DNA from: Hormiphora californensis
Lineage: Eukaryota; Ctenophora; Tentaculata; Cydippida; Pleurobrachiidae
Length of the DNA: 64,000 nucleotides
Reading direction: 5' to 3'
Assembly (NCBI GenBank): GCA_020137815.1
Contig: CM035352.1
Span: forward strand, 5,356,159 to 5,420,158
In this document: positions 25,541 to 41,363 of the stretch, one piece after another
How the letters are laid out: every line of letters starts with the position of its first letter
Numbering within the stretch: the first letter of the stretch is position 1
Translations under genes and position numbers: made by a program
Notes under the pieces: model-generated
The model's database searches: none
What the model was told of the DNA's origin: nothing
What the model saw: only the letters and a program-made list of their open reading frames with translations

Positions 25541-27022
25541 TCTTATCGGGGAAACAAGCATCAAGGGGAATCGTATTGGACACCGAGATATTAGTAGTAC
25601 AAGAAGGGGATGCAAATCAGTGGAATTACTTGAAGATAGATATCATATCACATAATATTACTCCAATATGTATGTACAGTAATATATATCGAGAAGAATT
25701 CAGACTGGTTTACAAGCAGTCACTGACGACCACTACACACATCGATCTGCAATCAGGCATCTTCAGCTCGCCCTCTCAATGTTTATAATCTTTGCATGTT
25801 GATTGCTTTAAATGCCAACAAGCATTCTAATACATATATAGAGCCCGTCTCTCAGTCAAACTTAAAAGATACTTGGAAAGTCCTCATCAGCTATTGCTAA
25901 GAAATAAAACTTTAACAACCACATACACAGCACAACTTCAATTACTGGAAAATTAATAGTAATACAAATTGAAACCTTAAAAGAGGCTTTTTCTTAAAAG
26001 AGGCCATTCGGGGGAAATTGTTCCCACCACACCTGGGAATGTTCGGGATACAATGTTCCCCTTTTCACTCTACCACACCTCTTTCAAACTCTGCAAGTAT
26101 ATCGGGATAGTGGAACGCCATAGAACACGTCCCTCCATTGGTAACATAGTGCCACTGGTGCTGGTCTCATTAGATAATTGATAGTTGCTGCGTGCGGAAG
26201 TTATCGCACCGAAAGAGCTATAGCCCCTGCAGTCGGTTTAATGCTGTTTTAAAATACAATACAATACAAGGTGCTGCAACTGAAAAATCGAAAAACACCG
26301 AAATAATGCCATGTCCGAAATGAGGGCATCTTAAGCTTATACAAACTCGATCATCAGGCGGTATATAATTATATTCCAGTGCTAATACCTAACATATATA
26401 TCGAGGACCTCCAACTGCAAATCAAATTTAATGGAAAAGGATATGATAATAATTCAGAATCCTATTTTACAAGCTCTGTATAATAACACCGGTATGCGTG
26501 TTTAGAGAATCCCATATGGCCGTGTTCTTATGTAAACAAAGAATCACGCAAAATATATGGGAAGGGACCGAGCTCACGGAGAGGGATATATCTGAACCAG
26601 GGCGGTGGTATGGTATTGTCTCGAATAGGTATGCAGCTGTATATATTCCCATAACAAGTTTCCTGATATTAATTGTTGAGTAAACATATCTCAACAAGAT
26701 ATTATTGGATGCCTATTGCCTAGTGGCTACTGCAGATATAAAAACGTTCATATATGCAGTAGGTATCATGATAGCTATAATAGTGAACACTCTCGGATAT
26801 AGTTGTTGTTACTCAACAAGGATATTATAGCATATAATAATGTCGAAATATATATACTCATAACTTTTACATAATATTATCTCACTTCAGTATCTGGAAT
26901 TCCAGTATCCACTGCATATAATATAAACAAAGTGAATTAAATTAGCCTATTTACTAAAAGCTGAAAGTCAGCCATATTCTCTGGGTCATATCGAAATCTG
27001 TCTTTTTACTAATTATTGTCAT
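25373..27022. other. Intergenic between the BCCT genes
   Basis: The segment should hold the promoter of copy 1 and the 3' flank of copy 2. It has a (GA)n run at 25503-25536 and an AT-rich remainder with no supported gene. I could not identify a TATA box or polyadenylation signal with confidence. Confidence 0.45.
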
Positions 27023-30000
27023 TTAAGCCTTTGTCTCCTGTTGTGAACGGTAGTGATTTACCACAACTCGCTCCTGTGGGTTTGGGTTGTCCGGCATGAT
27101 GGGAGCAATACCGTCCGGCTTACTGACTGTTTCCAGCTGGGTAGCTACACAGGGGTACAGGATCAGTGAGGCGAAGAAATCCTCGATAACGTTGCCGTGA
27201 ATTCCGTAAATACTCCTGATCTGGGCTCGTTGGACGGTGAGGACAGTAGCAAATCCAAGGTAGAAGATCCAAGCGAGGGAGAAGATTCCCCCTAGTTTCA
27301 CTGTTTCTGGATAGGTATTGTGGATGATCTGGGCGATGATGAGGGCCACCCATGCGAACCAACAGACAGCCAACTGGACAGCGAACATCACTCCATTGCT
27401 TAGGTTGTGATTCTTACGTACGTGGAATACAGTGAGCGGCCTGTATAATATAGAGAGGGGTTTCAGTAATTTAAAGTTTAATCGAGCTCTTTCCAATAAA
27501 ACTAAAAGAATGATAGCCGATCAATGACAGCTCTTCGCAAGACCACACAGGGAGTTCTGATTGAAATGATTCATTGACATACTTATAAAACATGTTATAC
27601 TTATAAAACATGTCCATCAAATACTTACGTCAAGAAGATATTCTTGAAGCCCAGGATGAAAGGTTTTGCTTTAAAGGAAGTGATAGGGTCCACCAGCGCA
27701 ATGGCAAAGTCTGGTCCATAGGGGTTGATGTCACCGAACTCAAAGGCCAGAGCTCTCCATAGAGCAGGGCAGAGGAAGCAGAGAATGATGGTGTAGGGGA
27801 GACCTGCTGCCACGCTTGCAGTCTGAAACCATGTTGAAATGTCATAGCTAGGATCTTGGAATATTCTTTGGATATCTTTGCTATCAGAGCTAGACAAGAT
27901 ACTACAGCTCCTTAGTTCTTCAACCAGTATCACAAATCAAAGGTATTTTAAACCTACCTGGAGAGCACCCAGAGAGTCTTTACCCCCTACTACAAGAAGG
28001 GCAGTTGCCGTAGCACCCTCAACTAAAGCCCAGAATATCCTCTGAGGGATTGGTGGTTCTTGGCAACCATTGGCAGACATGATATCAATAACAAGACTGC
28101 CTGGAAATAGAGGTGGCTTTCTTAGGTCATGAAAGTGGGAAGTTTCCACTGGGAACCCACTTAATTGAACTAAATAAAAGTAGAAATCTTGTCGCATCAT
28201 GTTCGTCTCAAGGGGAGCCTCGATCGGTTACCTGAATCTGAGCTCGTTACAAAGTAAAGGATGATGCCAATAAGAGATATGATACACAGGAAGGGTCCCA
28301 TGTCATCATATGTTGAGATAAGGGCAAACCACATCTCCTCACTGCCCATACAGGAGAGCCTTGCAAGGGACTTATCATCACTGCCAGCATACTTGCCCAG
28401 CCAGTTCTGGTTGTTAACCAGGTACAGTGCTACTGCGGAGGCATCCACTCCAGTGTTGTCCGCCATGAAGCCGTCAATAATTGCCCACTCGCAGTCAGAA
28501 CAGCTGGTCTCGTTTCCACAGGGGTTGAAGTTGGGGTTGGTTCGGGTTGGGGCACCAACAGACGCCATCTGAAGAATATCCAATGTTAGGAATAGAACCG
28601 TATTCAATTCATACAAGTATGTTAAATTCTTGTTTGAAACATCGAGAAGCTTACCAAGGTACTGTTGCTAAGTGCGTTGTAATCGAAGGAGACGCAACAA
28701 ATGTCATTCTTTGCAGCCAACCTCTCTGTCCGAATGGCGGCTCCTCCGAAGATGGTGAGCCACAGGAAACTGTAGATCATGGGTGCAGTCATGGTGCCTG
28801 ACGGAGAATTAGATATCGAGGTCAAAACAATGGATTAGTGACTTGTTTTATGGCAGATGTAACTTTCTGACTTCCTACCGTTGATGAATTGTCGAAGGGT
28901 CCGTCCCCGGGATACTTTAGCAATGAACATGCCCACAAAAGGAGACCAGGAGATCCACCAACCCCAGTAGAAGATAGTCCAGTCGTCCATCCAATTCTGT
29001 GGCCCATCACTGGCACCATCCTCATAGACTCGGCCCCTGTCCTCCGACCCGTAGGACCTGGAACTCAACTCAAAGGCGTCACAATGAAACCCAAGCTGAA
29101 TGATCCATTGAACGTAGTACCCAAAGCTCTGACAATAAAGATTCAACAGGTACCTAGCAGAGGAAGGGAATCCATGAACTTTCAAAATCTCTCCACAAAA
29201 TATTAAAAATTTGTTGGAAGGTGTTATAATTTAGTTCCATTCGCAACAAAATTTTTCTAAAAATCCACTGGTAAAACGCTCACCAGGTGTCCTCAAGGAA
29301 GAACACCATCATCATGATCACCATTCCAAGACCAAAGCACATCTCAGAAAGTCTCCTGATGCCCACACCAACCCCGGATGCCACGGAGAGTGTTGCCAGG
29401 GCCGTGATGCACCAAATGATAATGACCTGATTCTCTGTGCTCACCTCGATACTATCATTGATGAAGTTCAGTCCTGATTGGATAAGGAGTTTAATTCTAG
29501 CAGTCATTCTGACATCTGGGTAGACGACTTACCCTTGTTGACCTGCATGGTACCCAGACCCAGGGAGGTACAAACTCCAAACAGGGTCGTCAGAATGGAG
29601 AAGATGTCAATGATGTCTCCCATCCATCCGAAAATCCTGTCCCCCAATAACGGGTAAAAACACGACTTCATTGTCATCGGGAGACCCTTCCTGTAGGAGT
29701 TTAACTTTCAGTTAGTTTTCCTGATTTCAGGGAGCGAAGTAAGATGGTTATTTCGACAATGTTTTACCTGAATGCCATGATGCCAAGTATCATTCCCACG
29801 ATGACGTAGACAATCCAGGCGTGGATTCCCCAGTGGAAAAAGGTGAGGTTCATCGCGTTCTGGGCCAGCTCGTTGTCTGTCATGTACTTGTCAGCTGAGT
29901 AACGGTTAGCCCCGGTGTAGTGCCAAATAGGCTCCGCTACCCCGAAGAAAAAGAGGCCTACTCCAACACCACAAGCGAACAGCATTGCAAACCAAGTGGC

Positions 30001-30697
30001 ATCGTTGAACTCCGGTTTTTCGTCATCGTTTCCTAAAGGGTTTTTTTGAGTAGTACTAAAGAAAATGGGATATGATTTGAAACCTTTGCTTTCAAACAAT
30101 CCAAGATAAAACAATATGATATAGTAAAAAGCTCTTACCAAGTTTCATCTTGCCGTATTTACTAAAGTAAATCGCAATGATAAGGATAGCCCAGACGTCC
30201 TGAGAGCCAATGTAAAGCCACGTAAAAGACGCGGTAATCCAAGTCTTGGCTGCACTGAACGTTGTATTTGCATCTGAGGGGCAGATTAGGGTAACAACAG
30301 GGCTGTGAAAAATTGTTGTTCTATAAAATTTAGCAAAAATGTCACGGTTTGTTGAGTAACTCAACATGAAGTCATGGTTGATTCCTCCCTGGATATACTA
30401 ACGTTCTTGTGCTAGGATGCACCAGCAGATGAAAGCCAAGATAAGTAGAAAACTGAAGATGGAGACAACAGGATTGAAAGCGAGTCTGAAGAAACGTCCC
30501 CAGGACAACCGGAACCAAAGACTCTTGTCTTCGATCTTGGCATTACGCCAGTTCGGCCTGGCATCCTCCTCATTAGGTATTTCTCCGGGTGGAAATTCCC
30601 CGGGCGGAGCTGGGTAGAAATTATCAACCGAGATGGGTATCTTGGTTGGGTTGTCTGAAGATGGACAAGGATTAGGCGAGACTCTGTTATCCATCAT
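27023..30697 (-). CDS. BCCT family carrier, copy 2 (11 exons)
   Basis: Exons on the minus strand: 30697-30403, 30273-30139, 30032-29768, 29690-29533, 29473-29284, 29153-28879, 28797-28655, 28568-28232, 28100-27958, 27822-27629 and 27440-27023. Phases agree throughout and give about 850 residues. The N-terminal tail of about 60 residues is Pro-rich ([16 protein letters not shown]) and longer than in copy 1. TM1 begins at FRLAFNPVV. The signature [11 protein letters not shown], the [16 protein letters not shown] helix and [10 protein letters not shown] are intact. The extracellular-type insert contains [12 protein letters not shown] and LSCMGSEE. It lies head-to-tail with copy 1, and exon boundaries match except for one intron. 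Tandem duplication followed by local gene conversion is the simplest history. A role in osmolyte uptake is inferred from the family. Confidence 0.93.
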
Positions 30698-33000
30698 GAA
30701 CTGTATGAGTCAGTGACACTAAACGAAATATGCACTTCAAATGAGCATACATATCGTTACCAAGGGAGATAGTGCAGCTCTCTCTCCTCGTGAAAAACGA
30801 GGTTTATTGCCTAATGACTAGCATGCATAAAATAATAATACACCTCTCTATCCGAAAAAAACTTCATTGTTTCGTCCAAAGATCGCATTGGTATGTGGTG
30901 GTATAATAACGCCATAACCCCGACATTCAACATTGGGTCTTACCTGTGCCGTTCATGACAGCTAGAAGCCGAGTCTTTTACACACTTGCTCTACAGAGTG
31001 GGATACGAAAATGATATAGCAAGAGAAAGCAGGTGGTAGTAGTAGGATCAAAGAACAAATTGAACACGTTATGGCAATCTTCAAATATATTGGCAGTATT
31101 CTAGAACTCTATATTCACTCTATATTCACCCTCACCGTCAAGCAGCGTATATAATAGTGATGCATGACTCTATGCTAAAGACCCAATTTTCGCGTCGGGT
31201 TGATAGGGAGCAGAGAAAAACAGGAGAATTTATCGCATGGAGAGAAAGGTAGCAAGTTTCTCTTTGATTGATTGTCTGCTCCTCAACATATTATAAAGCT
31301 CGCACTCAAGCTAGGGGTCACATCATGAGTTTGGGATCGAGAGTGTCTCAATTCGAATGAAGATTAGAAACGTACCGGGCAAAACAATTTGCAAGAAGAG
31401 AGGCTAGAGTCGTCTCATTTTGGGTTGGGAGGAAAATATCATCACCTCAATAGATCGATACAAGCGGGGGATGTTTTTATTGGAGGTGTTTGCAAGAGAG
31501 AGAGGTAGAGGTGCAAAGAGCGGATGTCGGGAAATCACAAGTGATCGCGAAATCTTGACAAAAATACACAGATCCACGGTGCAAGTGGTGAGTGTGTACC
31601 GGGACTATCGTCACAACACATGCATATATTTCTGATCGCAGAAAGCAGCTGGGATAAAATAAACAATATGGCGGAAGGGTTGGGTTGCAGCTTTATTGGG
31701 TCATGACTGGATGTACTCCTCTTAGGTTGGTTTCGGATATCTAATCAGAACAGTCGACCTAAAACAAACAAGTTAACTGCATGGTCACCTTGAGTGTGAC
31801 TACAAATGAGGAAGTGAAATTTCTGCTTGTGAGATCCACATATACTCCATGTCCTCTTTAGCGGAGAAGAAAGAATGTTCCTTAGTCTCGGTCCTTTTCG
31901 CTGAATAAAACAAAATCAAGAATGAATGACAAATCAACCGCCTTGATCCTCGCGGAGGATCACCCCCTTCCCTTTGTGATAATAGAGATGGTTGTTCAGG
32001 ACGATAGTTGTTGAAATGATGCTAGTGAAGAAGAAGGGAAGGATTGATTGTTACAGAATAATTAGCGAAGGAACCTTTCAAGATCAATGCTGGTTCCTAA
32101 CTCGATCTCCCAATAATCCTAAACAAACAGCATTTCTTTGGGCCTCAACATAGCCTTCGGTGACACTAAGGACGCGGAGAGGTCGCGAGAAAAAAAACAG
32201 CATTTCTTTTACACAAGCTCCGTTCTCTCAGTTAGACAAATTTTAGGGCCGACAAGATTTATGATCCAAGTAAAACAGCTCGATCAGTCTGCTTCTAGAG
32301 TTTAATATCCCTGCTTACATGGTAGTTGGGTGGCGCCCTTGTTGGGACAGCTCTGCTTCCCAGTTGTTTGGCACAGGGAGGACTCGTGGTTTTAACTGCT
32401 TACAGCAAACAATAATAGGGTGGCATAGAATAACTAGCATGATGTTAGAAGCTTTTTTTGTAGGATATACTGCCGCTTACTCAATATACTTGTTCAACAA
32501 CAATATATACATTTCTGGATATTCTGGCAAGATATACTAACTTATAGATAGAGAGGCTCTCGGTGGTAACTGGTATCACTACCATACAGTGCAATATCAA
32601 ATACCAGGATTAGTTCTCATTAAAAAGCTCATTTAAACAAAACAAGCAATTATCTGACAGGGAGTTTATTAATACGATCTCAGCAGCTCTATTCATGGAA
32701 TTGCTGGTATTTCAGAAGTAGAGAAATGACACTAAATCATGGTATACATCCACAATAACTATAGCTGAAGTGCATACATAAAAAGAATATTGTATGCCAT
32801 TATTCCCTCTGTAAATACTAAACGACCAACTGTATTGTTGCAGCAGCAAATTGACGCCTGCAAGCATTGTTTTAGAATGATAAATCCGGAGTCTGGTATA
32901 ACTTTAGCACCTTGAAGGTTAAAATTTCAATAGAATGTACCAGAAAGACGGTAAGCCGGAATTCCGTGAGAAAATATTCTCGTATATTTTGAATATTTAA
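30698..33000. other. Upstream flank and gene-free stretch
   Basis: 5' flank of BCCT copy 2 followed by unclassified AT-rich sequence. Short ORFs (31420-31635, 32319-32540) lack splice partners or motifs. Confidence 0.45.
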
Positions 33001-33786
33001 TTCGGACCCCGATTTACCGGAGCCCCGATTTACCTGTATGGCGGCGCCATACCCCATTTGATTCTCAACTATGACAGTGCGCACAGATGTGGTCGCGGTT
33101 GGCTCCAATGCAACCTATTCTCGCTCCGCGAAGAATAGGCTCCCGGCCCGTGGACAGCAAGAACTCACGTGCGCGCGATGTAAAGCACGTTTTTCAGCAA
33201 ATCCCGCGCGACAGACTGTTTTGGGAGACCTTTTTAGCTGACCTAGCACTACTCAAACGTCAATTACCGCCTCATTTCGCATCGTGATGAATCGGCGGGT
33301 ATTTTCCCATGCTCACAGGGCCATGACGATTCTCCCAGTACCCGCAGATTGTCCCAGGACCGAGTAGGAGCTTGCAGCCAGGTCTTTAAAGAATTGCCCA
33401 TGTTTAGAGTCAATTTTGACCCACTATTCCTCAAATGCTGATACTCGCGGGTATTTTCCGTAAAACTAGAGACAATTACCTGCCAGGAGCAACAAACGAG
33501 ATATAAATCGGTTCAGTAGTTCCTTGCAGCCAGGTCTTTGAAAAAGTTTGCTCTAAAATCAATAACGGGCCGGAGGCCTAGATGTGAGATCGATCTCGGT
33601 CGCTGCGCGACCTCGATCTCACTCAGGCATCAATGTGGCCAATGGTCGCGGCACCAGACAGCGATTTACCGGGAGAATTTATAAACTTCCCCTGAAATAG
33701 GAAATTTACAGTATTTGACCCGGGCACCCAGATTTACCGGGCAAAACCCTTTCCTCTGAACATCCCGGTAAATCGGGGTCCGACTG
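33001..33786. mobile_element. pogo/Tigger-like non-autonomous element
   Basis: The left end TTCGGACCCCGATTTACCGG and the right end CCGGTAAATCGGGGTCCGAC are near-exact inverses. The right end finishes CGACTG, as in CAGTCGGACC-type termini. A shorter relative with the same terminal design lies at 50978-51129. The interior is CpG-rich and has no intact transposase. Assignment to the pogo group rests on the CAGT terminus and TA target of the relative. Confidence 0.6.
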
Positions 33787-34950
<1,164 letters not shown>

Positions 34951-35362
34951 CCGAGACGACAGAGCAGACAGAGCGAGACCGAGACGAGACCTAGCAGACC
35001 CTAAGACGAGAGAGACAGAGAAGAGAAGAGACTAGACAGAGATATAGAGACAAGCGACGCGAGCGAGCGACAGCGACAGCGACGCGACAGATACAGAGAC
35101 AGAACAGAGACAAAACGAGACAGAGACAGAGACAGAGACGAGACATACAGACAAACGAGACGAGACAGAGAGACAGAGAGACAGAGAGACAGAGACAGAG
35201 CAATGAAATTGGTCAAGACATAAGTAGATATTGACTCTCTCCCCCCTCTCTCTCTCAGTCCCTTTCTCTCTTAGCCGAGCACCCCACCGACGGACCCTGG
35301 GAACGTCAAATATTAATTGACAATGATAGAAATCTGGCAAGAGAACGGCCGTGAGAGAGAGA

Positions 35363-35618
35363 GAAAGAGAGACAGAGACAGAGAGCGAGACAGAGACAGA
35401 GACAGAACAGAGACAGAGACAGAGACATGGAGACAGAGACAGAGATCATGGAACAGTAGACAGCGACCGCGGAACTAGCGACAGCGACAGCGACAGTAGA
35501 CAAGACAACAGACATAGACCGAGACAGAGACAGAGACAGAGACAGAGACAGAGACAGAGACAGAGACAGAGACAGAGACAGAGACAGAGACAGAGAGACA
35601 GAGAGACAGAGACAGAGC
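35363..35618. repeat. (GAGACA)n hexanucleotide repeat
   Basis: GAGACA units with an irregular centre (35450-35515) and a nearly pure run at 35520-35595. A related degenerate stretch lies at 34990-35200. Confidence 0.9.
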
Positions 35619-35649
35619 AATTGAAATGTGTGTCAAAGATCATAAAGGT

Positions 35650-36319
35650 AGATATTGAATCTGACAGGTAAAGAAAATGAAAAAAGAATCAAAGCAACTA
35701 GCAAATCCCTTATCTCTATCTCACATGCAGTTCCTATGACAGAAATAACAATCCTGGATCGGATAACGGATATTCCTAGATCTGAGATAATGGAGGGGGG
35801 GGCTGGAGATATTATAAAACTTCCCGTTTTCTTCAACAAAATCCAAATCAGATGGAGACGGCTTCCGCATACATTTCAGTTTGATATCATTTCACATTTT
35901 AATATGACTTTCAAGTCTCGGGATAGGTGTCCGACAGCAACATTAAGATTTATAGAAAGTTTTCTCCTTAAATGTCTTGGTCCGAAATATATCAACGCGG
36001 TCACGCCGGGGAGGAAGGGGGACCATTTTAACCGTTATGACCATATTTGGCCCGAAGTCTCGTTTTCTCTTTTACCGGCACCAATATAACAACTTCTCTA
36101 TAACTAAAAATACTCCTGTTTCAAATAGATATTAGTCTTTCTTCGTCAGACTTTCTTAGCAGCCATAACCATGTTTGGTCCTCTTTCCCGGTTTTAAGTT
36201 TTGCTATTTTCTAGTTGGTGAAGTTTTTTTTTGTGAATGAGTTTCATTATTTCCCTGTCCGCCTTATTAGAGTTGCTCCTTCTTCATTTCTAGAAATACT
36301 TAAGTATCTCAGAGTTGTA
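35650..36319. other. No gene recognised
   Basis: Contains a 144-codon plus-strand ORF (35655-36089) that starts beside the GAGACA array. It has no recognisable motif, splice support or repeat-family signature. I leave it uncalled. Confidence 0.35.
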
Positions 36320-37241
36320 TTAGGTTGTCCAAGAAATAATGTCGCGAGCCGATTTCTCCAACTTAACTCAACAATTTCGGTATACAACTTTTTCTAGCGC
36401 CTTGATCTAATCCTTGTCTGTATATAACAAGTTTCTGTTTTGAAAAATTTGATATTTGACGTCCCTTGGTGAACCCGGAAAAATTGCAAAAAATTTTGCC
36501 GCTGAACGAGATTTCCGTGCATGTTAAAAAAACTGCTATAGTTATTTAATAAAGCATCTGTAAGATTTTTAATGACATCAAGCTTGTTTATTAGACAAAT
36601 ATCTATCGTTTGAGTGGTGAATGAAGTCACAGATCCAATTTGTCTCGGAGCTATGGAGCTCTGAAAAATTTTGGTCAAAATCGGAAATTTTCACTTCCGG
36701 GATACTTCAGGTTTGATTGGATTGGTGAAAGATAAATTTTTTGATGGTAATTAATAGTCCCAACTAAGCTTTTAACCGTAGTGAAGTTAACTTTCGGCTT
36801 TGGAAAGGTTTTGAAGTGAAAAAATGCTGTTTTTTGAAAGTCCCGATTTTTGGGTCCAAAATCGAGGTAAAATTTTTCGTTTTTTCACTTTTTTGGGCTA
36901 AATTTACTAAGTTTGCCGTTTCCATAGAACGCGTCGAGACTATCGCATGGGTACTATATCTTTGGACGATGGGCTATCGATTGACGCCATTTAGAGTTCT
37001 GGAAACTTAAATGGCTTCCTTCCAGCGACGTTTTAAAATTTGCAAAACTCCCGTTCAGCGGCAGAGCGACTTCCGGTGACAAATTACCCAAATACGGGCA
37101 ATGAAAATATTAGTATGAAATTCTAAATGTGTTTTCCAGACGGGAAATTGTCTACTGAACAAGATAGAACAAGTTAAAAGTCGCTAACTCATGCATTTCT
37201 ACAAAAAATCGTAAGACGACATTATTTCCTGGACAACCTAA
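36320..37241. mobile_element. Mariner-like element with 25-bp TIRs, no transposase
   Basis: The left end TTAGGTTGTCCAAGAAATAA plus TGTCG matches the inverse of the right end at 24 of 25 positions (one A/G difference). TA flanks both ends, the mariner target duplication. The TTAGGTTGTCC start is typical of mariner termini. The 0.9 kb interior has only short ORFs (36394-36678 minus, 36816-37010 plus) without the D,D34D triad, so it is non-autonomous or decayed. Confidence 0.8.
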
Positions 37242-38575
<1,334 letters not shown>

Positions 38576-38694
38576 GGAAGGGGAAGAGACGGAGGAGAGC
38601 TTGGGGACGACGAATATGACGGTGTCCCGCTACCCGGTTGGGTTTGGGAAGATTGGCACGGAGAGAGGGGTAGGCGGAGATGGAGATTGCAGAG
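38576..38694 (+). CDS. Possible orphan exon, GWVWEDW motif
   Basis: A splice-bounded segment (acceptor GAGGCAG, donor CAGAG|GTAAAG) reads DDEYDGVPLPGWVWEDWHG then GRRRWRLQR. The P-GW-WED-W pattern is reminiscent of DysF segments of ferlins. In those the Trp-rich motif and the RRRW motif lie tens of residues apart, and no companion exon was found. It could be chance in purine-rich DNA. Confidence 0.2.
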
Positions 38695-39803
38695 GTAAAG
38701 AAAGACGGAAAGGGCTTAAGCTGTTCCTCATCTTGCGCCAGGTTCACTTTAGCCCTTTCCCTCCTTGTGCCATTGCTTACAACGTCATTCCATTTATCCG
38801 GGTTGCTCTCCCGTTTGGATCCCGGCTTTTCCACGAAGGGATGCAGTGATTAACTCACGTTTGGGACCCCTCTAAACTGGCTAAAAGCAAACCCCGTCAC
38901 ACATGCTTGGGAAATTGCCATGTTCTATCGGTCGGGACCATCCCGGGGTCTTGGCAAGTCTGACCTTCTCGAAAAATAACCCTCCAATCCGCTGCTATTC
39001 CTAAGTAACTGCATTGGTCCTCCTTCGGTGCGCAAGCAGCTTTAATGCTTTTTACAAGCGGACAACGGGAAAGAGGAATTTGCGAAGATGTTGGGTGTGA
39101 GGGAGAAAAGAGGAAAAAATTTTTGACCTTTGAAAAAGAAAGAAGTCAAATTTTTTAAAAAACCCTTTTTCCAAAAATAGGAAACTTTCTTTTCCCTTTA
39201 TTGGGGCTGGTTTTTTGCTCTTTCCCTTTTTTCCCCCCCCTTTTTTCCCTTTTCCCCAAAAGACCCAAAATTCAGCCATTTTAAAAAAAAAGCAGGTCCC
39301 GTCAACATGGTCTTTTCGGTAAAGGAGAAGGGACAAGAAGAGGAGAGAGAGGGAGAGGAAAAGGAGAGAGAGAAAGAATAGAAGGGGAGAAGATAAGAGA
39401 GAAAGAGGAGATAAAGGGAAAAAAAGGGAGAAACGGAGAGGTAGAAGGGGGAAAGAAAAAGGGCAGTTTTTTCATCGATCAGGGGTTCCCCTGGTTTAAT
39501 GTCACGTGTTTCTCGAAAGATATCCCGTGTTCTATTGTCCCTCTTTAAAGCCTACCCGCTTCTCTCCACCCTTTTACCCTCGCCAGCTGTCAGCATATCG
39601 TCCTCTTTCTTGGTCCCGCCCTATCCTATAACTGTGAAAAAGTCTGTACATCCTTCTCCGCTCTACAGCCTCTTGTCAGCAGCTCCTAATGTGCTATTCA
39701 TGTACGCTCGCGTATCTGCTATGTCCTACTATACATGCATGTCAATCACCTCTCTGCTATAAACCCTGACTCAGCAAGTTAATTCCGTGAATAGAACTTG
39801 CAG
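38695..39803. other. No gene; includes low-quality-looking sequence
   Basis: Positions about 39100-39470 consist of runs of single bases (TTTTT, CCCCC, AAAAA) and purine-only strings resembling degraded read ends rather than genomic repeats. The rest is unclassified. Confidence 0.5.
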
Positions 39804-39958
39804 TGGCCTCTTCGGGAGCAGCAGCTCTAGATGTTTAGGAAGACTGAGAGACGAGGAGAGAGAGAGAGGAGAGAGATCGAGGAGAGTAGAGAGAGAACTG
39901 AGCATCCTCTCCGGAGAGCGAGAGGATGCGGAGAGAGAACTTTTACACACTAAGCTAG
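39804..39958 (+). CDS. Possible orphan coiled-coil exon
   Basis: Bounded by an acceptor (ACTTGCAG) and donor (CTAG|GTAGAC). One frame reads GRLRDEERERGERSRRVERE then LSILSGEREDAERELLHTKL, with heptad-like leucines and a charged composition. No neighbouring exon or family assignment could be made. GA-rich DNA gives such translations easily. Confidence 0.2.
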
Positions 39959-41311
39959 GTAGACGCTAAAGCGTTGCTCATTCTCACACGTCTGTGGCTG
40001 GTTTGTCTAAATTGAGAGACAGATGGGAAAAGTTGTGGTTCTAAAACTTCCTAGTTTTTCTTTTTGCCACTTGACAGCCGCGTCAACTGAATGATTACTG
40101 AGAGATGAGGTAACGAGCTAGATATAATCCAAGAGAGAGAGAGAGAGGGAGAAAGATCAGAGCGGGGGGGGGGGGGGGGGGGGGGTCGAGACTGACTGGT
40201 GCCGGTTGTTTGTACCCATTTCCGTCTGAGCCCCTTCTTCTCCACTTTATAGTATTAAACCTACAGCTATTTGTCCTGACATCAGGCACATGTCACAGCC
40301 CTCTTTCTTTATAGCTTTTGTCGCGATGCCGCCCTTACCATTTTGATAAATAGAGATGGGTTGAGAATTAAAATTATGCTTTAATGTTTGGCTTATTCAG
40401 TAACTATCAAGTCTCGCGTTCCCAATTTTAAATCCGAATTTAATATGCGACAGTGGGCAGGTCTGTAACGGGATAACCAACTCAGCGGGTCTCTCTCGCA
40501 TAAATAATGTCTCTCAGTCACGCAAACAGCAGTGAAGGGGTCGATATTCCAAGCAGTAATAATTAATTTTTACTCAGTATACAATTTCTTTCCAAATTCA
40601 CTTCTCTCTCCCGTTCTCTTCGTGGGAGGATGTAACCGCCCCTTCTTGAGAGGTGGTGGTATTCTCGCAGCCGCACCTTAGAGAAGGGCACAGCCTATTT
40701 CCCTCTGTCATGATGGAGAGTCAACTGTTTTGCTTCCACTCCCACTCATTCCTCTTTAGCATGGTGAAGAGAGAGAAGAGAGGGGGGAGACGAGAGAGAG
40801 AGAGAGAGAGGTGAAAAGATGGAAGGGTGGTGCATGTGAGGACTGCAGCACCTCGTCTTCTTTCACTCATTGTTGCTCTTCTCTGTATGTTAAACTTGCT
40901 AACAATTCTGTCTTTGTTTTAGGACTGCTTCTTTTTTAAATCCTCGTCCCAGAGTCTGGGAGTCAAATGAGCTTTGTCTAGTAGAACAGTTATAGATTGA
41001 ACTTGTATATATATTGAACCAGTGGGGGGATAGTTGATAGCTTGTAGGATGTCTTCTGGAATCGTCTCTGACAGGCACGCATTATAAGGGAGTTACCCCC
41101 TCGTGATACCTGGTGGGGAAGGGAGCTGTATAATTTACTTCCCACAAACGCAATTCCTCCCTCTATCGATATTATGTGGCGTGTTTGCCGGGCTTGAGAG
41201 TTCGCGTGTGTCCCCCGGAGAGAAGGAGAAGAGAGGGTAAATCATGCATGTTCGCGTGTCTGGTAGAGAGTGTGTAGAGGTTCATGCGCTACCCTATAAT
41301 AACGCACACAC

Positions 41312-41363
<52 letters not shown>

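Noticed and set aside
35655-36089. 144-codon plus-strand ORF
   Set aside because: No motif, no splice context and a start inside the purine repeat; probably chance.
38576-38694. Ferlin DysF domain
   Set aside because: The GWVWEDW and RRRWR motifs are adjacent, whereas in ferlins they are far apart, and no neighbouring C2 or Fer exon exists. Kept only as a low-confidence orphan exon.
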